From Betaproteobacteria bacterium (GTDB lineage: Bacteria > Pseudomonadota > Gammaproteobacteria > Burkholderiales > Casimicrobiaceae): a DNA stretch of 6,002 nt. The notes under the pieces are model-generated. The model had not been told where the DNA came from, made no database searches, and saw nothing but the letters and a program-made list of their open reading frames with translations. The stretch is taken from NCBI GenBank assembly GCA_005883655.1, contig VBDA01000231.1, positions 1 to 6,002 of the forward strand. Direction: 5' to 3'. Both the position numbers and the translations under genes were made by a program. Position 1 is the stretch's first letter. The number at the start of each line of letters is the position of its first letter. Positions 1 through 4,845 of the stretch are shown here, piece after piece.

Positions 1-839
1 TAACCGGTCACGTACCATCCCGAGGGCGCTTCCTCCTTCAGCGGATCGAGATATTCGGGCTCGCCACCGAGCAGATTGAACACCGGACGGTCCTTGAACA
101 AGCCGCGCAGCTCACCCTCGCGCACGAATTTGGAGAGGTCGCCCGCAAACAGCGACGAGAAAATCGCGTCGGGCTTGCTGTCGATCATTGCCTGCACGAC
201 CGGTCCGGCGTCGATTTTTCCGAGAGGCACCGCGATCTCGACGAATTCGATTCCGGAGCCGCCGGCAGCCTGACGCGCGATCATCTGCTGCTTGAACGCC
301 GCGGTCGCCGCCTTGCCGTATTCGTAATCCGGATAGACGATCGCCCAGCGCCGCTTGTGCAATTGGGACGCGATCGGGACCAGCATGGCCGTCTGCATGT
401 AGGTCGACGGTCTCAACCGGAAGGTGAACCGGTTGCCGTTTTCCCAGACGATCTTGTCGGTAAGCGGCTCCGAGGCAAGGAACAAGACTTTGCGTTGTCG
501 GGCGAAGTCGGCGATCGCAAGGCCCACCGCGGAGGAGAACGTCCCCATCAGCAGGTCGACTTTTTCGCGGGTGATGAGCTCCTCCGCGACTCGCACCGCA
601 TCGCCCGGATTGCCGGTATCGTCACGAACGACAAGTTCCAGCGGTCGTCCGAGGAGCCCTCCCGACGCGTTGATCTCCTCGACCGCAAGCTCCATGCCCT
701 TCTTGTACGGTTCGAGAAAGGCCGGGAAGGTCTTGTAGCTGTTGAGCTCGCCCAACTTGATCGGTTGTCCCGAAGCGATTCCCGCGACCAGCAGAAACAC
801 ACCGAGGGTCCCGCCCAGTCGTGCGCAATGCCGTTTCAT
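1..839 (-). CDS. ABC transporter substrate-binding protein, LivK/Peripla_BP_6 type (3' part outside window)
   Basis: The reading frame is open from an ATG at 839-837 to the left edge, giving 279 codons. The protein starts with a classic signal peptide: basic MKRH, a hydrophobic stretch around residues 8-22 (LGGTLGVFLLVAGIA), and probable cleavage after ASG (residue 24). The mature part opens with QPIKLGELNSYK, followed by a segment ending in EINASGGLLGRPLEL, the hallmark of periplasmic binding proteins of branched-chain amino acid/amide uptake systems. Further family-like motifs are RDDTGNPGDAV, VAEELITREKVDLLMGT, FLASEPLTDKIVW and YPDYEYGK (residues 169-176). The family is usually about 380-420 residues, so roughly the last third is missing. 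The protein should bind a small ligand in the periplasm and deliver it to LivHMGF-type membrane subunits, none of which are in view; the ligand cannot be deduced. The start is supported by GGGAG (complement of 845-849) five bases upstream. The frame shows no internal break. Confidence 0.93.
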   Translation of the reverse strand, partial: MKRHCARLGGTLGVFLLVAGIASGQPIKLGELNSYKTFPAFLEPYKKGMELAVEEINASGGLLGRPLELVVRDDTGNPGDAVRVAEELITREKVDLLMGTFSSAVGLAIADFARQRKVLFLASEPLTDKIVWENGNRFTFRLRPSTYMQTAMLVPIASQLHKRRWAIVYPDYEYGKAATAAFKQQMIARQAAGGSGIEFVEIAVPLGKIDAGPVVQAMIDSKPDAIFSSLFAGDLSKFVREGELRGLFKDRPVFNLLGGEPEYLDPLKEEAPSGWYVTG

Positions 840-844
840 CCGTG

Positions 845-849
845 CTCCC
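845..849 (-). promoter_or_regulatory. Ribosome binding site of the substrate-binding protein gene
   Basis: Read on the minus strand, GGGAG lies five bases before the ATG at 839. It fixes that ATG as the start and matches the signal peptide beginning there. Confidence 0.6.
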
Positions 850-877
850 GAAATTGCACGCTTCGCGCGCGGCACAT

Positions 878-908
878 AGTCTAGAGCATTGCTTACGCCG
901 CATGCCAA
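878..908 (-). promoter_or_regulatory. Candidate sigma-70-like promoter for the substrate-binding protein gene
   Basis: On the minus strand TTGGCA (complement of 903-908, five of six matches to TTGACA) is followed after 19 bases by TAGACT (complement of 878-883, four of six matches to TATAAT). The spacing is longer than the usual 17 bases. The site is about 40 bases before the start codon, so the leader would be short. It is a pattern match only; the rest of 840-1125 holds no convincing gene. Confidence 0.27.
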
Positions 909-1080
909 ATGATAGCGGACGCCCTCTGTTTGCCGGCTCATTGCACGCTATTCGTCGGCGCTGATTCGCGGGCACTCGTAGCCATTCGCTTCGCGAACGG
1001 GACCTGGCTCGCTGCTCACAGCGCGCTCTCGGTTCTATCCTTATTGCAACGAGAGGATGCCGTGAACGGCGTCCGGCAGG

Positions 1081-1086
1081 TAAAAT
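1081..1086 (+). promoter_or_regulatory. Possible -10 element upstream of the flavoprotein gene
   Basis: TAAAAT lies 40 bases before the ATG at 1126 in otherwise GC-rich DNA and is one mismatch from TATAAT. The hexamer 17 bases upstream (TGCCGT) is a poor -35 box, so this is weak. The TAA within it also closes the flavoprotein frame upstream, which limits how far the gene can extend to the left. Confidence 0.2.
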
Positions 1087-1125
1087 CCAAGGTTTGCCCG
1101 TTGTTGTGCACCACTGGACGCCGCG

Positions 1126-3225
1126 ATGCTCGAGCTCGGTTTCGGACTGAACTTTCACGACCTCTATTCCTGCGCAGGCCTGCGCCGGATCGATGCCGCG
1201 TTCGGTGCGTGGATCGAGCATGCCGATGCGGCACTCGCGGCACGTCTGGCGGCAGCGCGCGCCGATCCCGCGGCGCTGACGCGGCTGCAGGAGTCGGAGC
1301 TCCTGATTGCGCTCGCGCCGCATCTCGAGGATTGGCTCGCCTTGCTGTTCGGCATCGAGCGCGAAGTGGCCGCTCTCCAGGCCGCGCAACAAGAGCTCGC
1401 TCCCTTGTTCGCCTGCAAACGTCAAGTCGTGCAGCGAAAGGCGATGAACAAGTACAAGGCGGTCGAGGCGGCTACCTTCGACGGTGCGGCCTTGCGCGCG
1501 GCATTGGAGCAGAAAATCGGCGAGCGCCTGACCACGCAAGGCGGCGAGCTGGCGTTCGCACTGAAAGTCGGCGAGTGGGCCGCCGCAGGTGAGAGTGAAG
1601 ACGCGGCGCATGCCGACGACATCGATTTGGCGCTGCGTTACGCGGCGTGGGCCGCGCATACGCCTGAAGGCAAGGCATTGCACAAGGCCGGCGTATTGTT
1701 CAAGGCGCCGCGCAAGCTCGACTACATGCGGCTGGTTCCCGTCGAGCGCGAGACGCGCGACGGCGTGGACCGCCTCGCTTTGAGCGAGGATCACACCCGG
1801 CGGCGCGAAGGTTTCGAGCTGACCGACGCGGGCACCGATCTCGTCGGCGCGCTCGACCAGGCGCACTACTGCATCTGGTGTCACGAGCAGCAAAAGGACT
1901 CGTGCTCCTCGGGTCTGCACGAAAAAAAGCCCGCCGATGGATCCGGTCCTCCGTTCAAGAAATCCCCGTTCGGCGTGGTACTGGCCGGCTGTCCGCTCGA
2001 AGAAAAAATCTCGGAGTTTCACAAGCTCCGCACCGAAGGCTGGGCGATCGGCGCGCTGGCGATGATCTGCGTCGATAACCCGATGGTCGCCGCCACCGGT
2101 CATCGCATTTGCAACGATTGCATGAAATCGTGCATTTACCAGAAGCAGGAACCGGTCGACATTCCGCAGTCGGAGACGCGCACGCTGAAGGATGTGCTGG
2201 CGCTGCCGTGGGGATTCGAGCTCTACAGCCTGCTCACGCGCTGGAATCCGCTCGATCTGCGGCGTCCGGTACCGGCGGAGCCGACCGGCAAGCGGGTACT
2301 GGTGGTCGGCATGGGTCCGGCGGGATTTACGCTCGCGCACCATCTTCTCAACGACGGACACACGGTGATCGGCATCGATGGATTGAAAATCGAGCCGCTG
2401 CCACCCGCGCTGTCCGGAAAAACCGCGTTGGGCGACAGCGTGTCCTTCGACGCCATCCGCGATATTGCCACGCTCGACGAGCCGCTCGAAGGGCGCGTGA
2501 TGGCCGGCTTTGGCGGCGTCGCCGAATATGGGATCACGGTGCGCTGGGATAAGAACTTCCTCAAGGTCATTCGACTGTTGATCGAGCGCCGCGAGCGCTT
2601 CGCGCTGTTTGGCGGCGTGCGTTTCGGCGGCACGATCGATGCCGAGGGCGCCTTCGCGCTCGGGTTCGATCACATCGCACTGGCGACCGGCGCCGGGCGG
2701 CCGACGGTGCTCGAGCTTCCGAACGGGCTCGCCAACGGCGTTCGCGCCGCGTCGGATTTCCTGATGGCGCTGCAGCTCACCGGCGCCGCGCGTGTGGATT
2801 CGGTGGCCAACATGCAGGTGCGCCTGCCCATCGTGGTCATCGGCGGCGGCTTGACGGCGATCGATACCGCGACCGAGCTGATGGCGTACTACCCGGCGCA
2901 GGTCGAGAAGCTGCTCGAGCGGCACGAGACGCTGTGTGAATCGTCGGGCGAAGAGATGGTCTTCTCGGTGCTCGATCCCGAGGAGCGGCACGTCTACGCC
3001 GAACTGCTCGAGCATGGCCGCGCGGTGCGCGACGAGCGCGAGCGGGCAGTCGCAGCCGGGGAGCAGCCCGATTTTGCAAAATTAGTGAAAGCGTGGGGCG
3101 GCGTGACCATCGCTTATCGAAAAGGGCTGAACGATTCACCCGCTTATCGGTTGAATCACGAAGAAGTGATCAAGGCGCTGGAGGAAGGGATCTGGTTCGC
3201 CGAGGGTCTCTCGCCGGTTCGATGA
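1126..3225 (+). CDS. NAD(P)-binding, FAD-dependent oxidoreductase with GltD-like iron-sulfur region (N-terminal piece)
   Basis: This frame encodes 699 residues. Residues 1 to about 240 are an Ala/Leu/Glu-rich, probably helical extension that I do not recognise. Next comes a cysteine-rich region: C249-x2-C252-x7-C260, C289 in AGCPLEEKISEF, C315, then C329-x2-C332-x3-C336 in RICNDCMKSC. Its order resembles the two-[4Fe-4S] N-terminal domain of glutamate synthase small subunit (GltD), NfnB and dihydropyrimidine dehydrogenase. A dinucleotide-binding fold follows (KRVLVVGMGPAGFTLA, G395-x-G397-x-x-G400), then the ALATGAGRP strand motif around 519-527 and a second nucleotide site (IVVIGGGLTAIDTATE, from G573), as in flavoproteins that bind both FAD and NAD(P)H. 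ATG 1126 is the only ATG, GTG or TTG between the in-frame TAA at 1081 and the conserved part; its ribosome site (GGA, 1116-1118) is weak. The TGA at 3223 cuts the protein after EGLSPVR, before the C-terminal part of the fold. Confidence 0.85.
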   Translation: MLELGFGLNFHDLYSCAGLRRIDAAFGAWIEHADAALAARLAAARADPAALTRLQESELLIALAPHLEDWLALLFGIEREVAALQAAQQELAPLFACKRQVVQRKAMNKYKAVEAATFDGAALRAALEQKIGERLTTQGGELAFALKVGEWAAAGESEDAAHADDIDLALRYAAWAAHTPEGKALHKAGVLFKAPRKLDYMRLVPVERETRDGVDRLALSEDHTRRREGFELTDAGTDLVGALDQAHYCIWCHEQQKDSCSSGLHEKKPADGSGPPFKKSPFGVVLAGCPLEEKISEFHKLRTEGWAIGALAMICVDNPMVAATGHRICNDCMKSCIYQKQEPVDIPQSETRTLKDVLALPWGFELYSLLTRWNPLDLRRPVPAEPTGKRVLVVGMGPAGFTLAHHLLNDGHTVIGIDGLKIEPLPPALSGKTALGDSVSFDAIRDIATLDEPLEGRVMAGFGGVAEYGITVRWDKNFLKVIRLLIERRERFALFGGVRFGGTIDAEGAFALGFDHIALATGAGRPTVLELPNGLANGVRAASDFLMALQLTGAARVDSVANMQVRLPIVVIGGGLTAIDTATELMAYYPAQVEKLLERHETLCESSGEEMVFSVLDPEERHVYAELLEHGRAVRDERERAVAAGEQPDFAKLVKAWGGVTIAYRKGLNDSPAYRLNHEEVIKALEEGIWFAEGLSPVR

Positions 3226-3469
3226 CCACGGTCACGTTCGGGCGCTGCGAGTTTCGATGCGGAAGATCGACAGCGACGGCGGGATGGGCGAAAGCGGCGA
3301 AGCAGAGCTATCGGCACGCACTTTACTGGTGGCCGCGGGAACGCAGCCGAACACAGTGCTCGCCCGCGAGGACGCGACCCATTTTCAGCTCGATGGAAAG
3401 TATTTCGCGGCGCTCGACGAGGAAGGGAAGCGCGTAAGCCGACGGCCGCGCGATCAGCTACTTCGGTGA
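3221..3469 (+). pseudogene. Middle fragment of the flavoprotein in the second frame
   Basis: After the TGA that closes the first piece, the frame shifted by one base reads DDHGHVRALRV, then a low-complexity linker (MRKIDSDGGMGESGEAEL), then SARTLLVAAGTQPNTVLARE and FQLDGKYFAALDEEGKRVS. VAAGTQPNTV is the closing strand and turn of the NAD(P)H/FAD oxidoreductase fold (compare 'ATG..PN' in GltD-like enzymes), so this segment completes the domain begun upstream. From about 3439 to the TGA at 3467-3469 the frame gives RRPRDQLLR, which no longer resembles the family, while the next frame gives ADGRAISYFGDL. An ATG at 3257 exists but has no convincing ribosome site and falls inside the domain, so it is probably not a true start. 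The segment uses rare AT-ending leucine codons (CTA, TTA), which may indicate drift. Confidence 0.62.
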
Positions 3470-3470
3470 C

Positions 3471-4571
3471 TTGCATCCGTCTTTTTTCGGCAACGTCGTC
3501 AAGGCGATGGGCAGCGCGAAGAAGGGCTATCCGATCGTCAGCCGCATGCTCTCCCGGATCCAGGCTGCGTCCGCGGTGAGCGACGAGCATTTCATCGCGC
3601 TTCTCAACGACGAGCTGCGAGCCACCGTCGAACGCGTCGAGCGCCTGACGCCGACCATCGTGGAAGTGGTGGTCAGGGCGCCGGCCGCGGCCCGCCGCTT
3701 CGCTCCCGGACAGTTCTATCGCCTGCAGAATTTCGAAATGCTTGCGTCTTCCAGCAGCGGCACCCGGCTGACGATGGAAGGCATCGCGCTTACCGGAGCG
3801 TGGGTCGACAGAGAGCGCGGCCTGGTATCGACCATCGTGCTCGAAATGGGCGGCTCTTCGAACCTGTGCGCGACGCTCAAGCCCGGCGAACCGGTAGTGC
3901 TGATGGGGCCGACCGGATCTCCCACCGAGATCGAGCCCGGAGAAACGGTCGTGCTTGCCGGCGGCGGGCTCGGCAATGCCGTGCTGTTTTCGATCGGTCA
4001 GGCATTTCGCGGTGCCGGGTCGAAGGTGTTGTATTTCGCCGCCTATCGGAAAATGATCGACCGTTACCACGTAGCGGAGATCGAGGCAGCCTCCGACGTT
4101 GTCGTGTGGTGCTGCGACGAAGGGCCGGGATTCGCGCCGGGCCGGCCGCACGACAAGAGCTTCGTCGGCAACATCGTGCAAGGCATGACCGCGTACGCAA
4201 CCGAAGCGCTGGGCGAGCAAACCATCGCGTTCGCGGACGCGGACCGCGTGATCGCGATCGGTTCGGACAAGATGATGGCCGCGGTCGCCGCCGCGCGTCA
4301 TTCGGTGCTGAAATCCCACCTCAAGGCTTCGCATCGCGGCATTGCATCGATCAATTCGCCGATGCAATGCATGATGAAGGAAATCTGCGCGCAATGCCTG
4401 CAGCCGCACCGCGATCCGGTCAGCGGCAAGTTGAGCTATGTCTTTTCGTGCTTCAACCAGGACCAACCCATCGACGAGGTCGATTTTGCAGCGCTCGATG
4501 CCCGCCTGTCGCAGAACGCGACGCAGGAAAAGTTGACCGCGCAGTGGATCGCACATTGTCAGGCGCTGTGA
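3471..4571 (+). CDS. Ferredoxin-reductase/PyrK-like FAD, NAD(P) and Fe-S module (C-terminal piece)
   Basis: Coding sense in this frame begins before the TTG at 3471, at least from 3438, so the TTG is a formal start only; an ATG at 3507 is the next option. From 3471 there are 366 residues. HPSFFGNVVKAMGSAKKGYP links from the upstream domain. A ferredoxin-NADP reductase-like beta barrel follows (LRATVERVERLTPTIVEVVV) with the flavin-binding FAPGQFYRLQN (77-87). The nucleotide-binding motif is LAGGGLGNAVLFSIG (G164-G-G-L-G168). The C-terminus carries C300-x5-C306-x2-C309-x17-C327 in the context MQCMMKEICAQC, similar to the [2Fe-2S] site of dihydroorotate dehydrogenase electron-transfer subunits (PyrK) and NfnA, whose spacing is usually C-x4-C-x2-C. 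If expressed alone it would be a stand-alone electron-transfer flavoprotein, but there is no visible ribosome site, so it is best seen as the tail of the broken fusion. Confidence 0.8.
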   Translation: MHPSFFGNVVKAMGSAKKGYPIVSRMLSRIQAASAVSDEHFIALLNDELRATVERVERLTPTIVEVVVRAPAAARRFAPGQFYRLQNFEMLASSSSGTRLTMEGIALTGAWVDRERGLVSTIVLEMGGSSNLCATLKPGEPVVLMGPTGSPTEIEPGETVVLAGGGLGNAVLFSIGQAFRGAGSKVLYFAAYRKMIDRYHVAEIEAASDVVVWCCDEGPGFAPGRPHDKSFVGNIVQGMTAYATEALGEQTIAFADADRVIAIGSDKMMAAVAAARHSVLKSHLKASHRGIASINSPMQCMMKEICAQCLQPHRDPVSGKLSYVFSCFNQDQPIDEVDFAALDARLSQNATQEKLTAQWIAHCQAL

Positions 4572-4609
4572 CCAGCTAGCCAGGTGGCGCTGTGAGCAGC
4601 GAGCCGCCG
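4562..4609 (+). repeat. 24-bp imperfect tandem repeat over the flavoprotein stop codon
   Basis: Two adjacent 24-bp units (4562-4585 and 4586-4609) match at 18 of their first 20 positions, both beginning GGCGCTGTGA. The repeat contains the end of the gene (codons GCG CTG TGA), and because 24 is a multiple of three the second TGA (4593-4595) is in frame with the first. It looks like a small local duplication at the gene end. Confidence 0.6.
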
Positions 4610-4679
4610 CCGGCGTTCGGCTGAAACTCCGTCGCGGTCGCCGCACGATCCTCGCATGTTCCGCCATGAGACTCCTTGT

Positions 4680-4697
4680 CATCGGCCGAGGCCGATG
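4680..4697. repeat. Inverted repeat (hairpin) in the intergenic region
   Basis: CATCGGC and GCCGATG form a perfect 7-bp stem around a 4-base loop (CGAG). No T run follows on either strand, so it is not a standard intrinsic terminator. It could be a Rho-independent-like end lacking a U tract, a protein site, or chance in GC-rich DNA. Confidence 0.4.
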
Positions 4698-4772
4698 GGC
4701 CGTTAAGGGTTCTGCTGCTGGGATCCACGACCGGCCCGCTTTCTGCTCGTTGGAACGGTCGAAGTGACTCGT

Positions 4773-4803
4773 GTCGCGGTCCCAGCGCGACCGTGTATTT
4801 TTT
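4773..4803 (+). terminator. Candidate intrinsic terminator or leader hairpin before the FecR-domain gene
   Basis: GTCGCG (4773-4778) and CGCGAC (4786-4791) pair around a 7-base loop, and a run of six T (4798-4803) follows after six bases. The stem is short but all G-C except one pair. It may end transcription from the flavoprotein gene. It lies only 42 bases before the next ATG, so it could instead sit in that gene's leader. The gap between stem and T run makes it a weak example. Confidence 0.35.
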
Positions 4804-4831
4804 GCATCCGACGCCATCCAGAAAAGAAAAA

Positions 4832-4837
4832 GAGGAG
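4832..4837 (+). promoter_or_regulatory. Strong ribosome binding site of the FecR/DUF6600 gene
   Basis: GAGGAG lies eight bases before ATG 4846, within an A-rich leader (GAAAAGAAAAAGAGGAGAAC). It is the best Shine-Dalgarno sequence in the window and fixes the start of the gene. The A-rich, unstructured leader suggests efficient translation. Confidence 0.8.
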
Positions 4838-4845
4838 AACTTGCC

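Larger units (their letters stand above)
840..1125. other. Divergent intergenic region
   Basis: These 286 bases separate the minus-strand transporter gene and the plus-strand flavoprotein gene. Open frames crossing it (for example plus strand from 909) give Arg/Ala/Cys-rich peptides without recognisable motifs and run antiparallel to, or out of frame with, the real genes. Apart from the candidate promoter elements listed separately I see no RNA gene or strong repeat. Confidence 0.6.
1126..4571 (+). pseudogene. Frame-broken fused flavoprotein: GltD-like oxidoreductase plus ferredoxin-reductase-like module (whole locus)
   Basis: Three successive plus-strand frames join into one continuous protein of about 1,150 residues, in the size range I expect for the large fused 'pyridine nucleotide-disulfide oxidoreductase' proteins of proteobacteria. 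Frame 1 runs from 1126 to the TGA at 3223-3225. Coding sense moves to the next frame (FDDHGHVRALRV from 3218) and stays there to about 3437. It then moves again, with ADGRAISYFGDLHPSFFGN from 3438 leading to the stop at 4569-4571. Both breaks are net +1 (one base inserted, or two, five, and so on deleted). Sequence on both sides keeps protein-like sense, so the damage is recent, an assembly error, or in principle recoded. No long homopolymer lies at either break, which argues against the commonest sequencing error. The probable role of an intact version is electron transfer between NAD(P)H, flavins and iron-sulfur clusters in the cytoplasm; the physiological substrate is unknown. The three pieces are described separately. 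Confidence 0.72.
4572..4845. other. Intergenic region between the flavoprotein and FecR/DUF6600 genes
   Basis: These 274 bases contain the second copy of the 24-bp repeat, one perfect 7-bp hairpin, a terminator-like hairpin with a T run, and an A-rich leader with a strong ribosome site. No clear promoter for the downstream gene is visible; GGAAC at 4752-4756 could be an ECF-type -35 box but has no matching -10. No protein-like frame is seen. Confidence 0.55.

Noticed and set aside
357..884. Plus-strand open frame of 175 codons opposite the transporter gene
   Set aside because: It is antisense to an intact substrate-binding protein with a signal peptide and conserved motifs.
909..1592. Plus-strand open frame of 227 codons beginning in the intergenic region
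   Set aside because: It is overlapped from 1126 by the flavoprotein in another frame, and the peptide is Arg/Ala-rich with no motif or ribosome site.
622..3015. Very long minus-strand open frame of 797 codons
   Set aside because: It lies antisense to the flavoprotein and also overlaps the transporter gene out of frame. Its product is Arg/His/Leu/Gln-rich without motifs, as expected for the antisense of GC-rich coding DNA.
3257..3469. Stand-alone 70-residue small protein starting at ATG 3257
   Set aside because: Its sequence is the continuation of the oxidoreductase fold (VAAGTQPNTV), coding sense begins before the ATG, and there is no ribosome site.
4680..4697. Intrinsic terminator at the 7-bp hairpin
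   Set aside because: No T run follows on either strand, so it is listed only as an inverted repeat.
4752..4778. GGAAC as an ECF/EcfG-type -35 box before the FecR/DUF6600 gene
   Set aside because: No matching -10 (such as GTT or TCTAA-like) occurs at the right distance; one pentamer is not enough.
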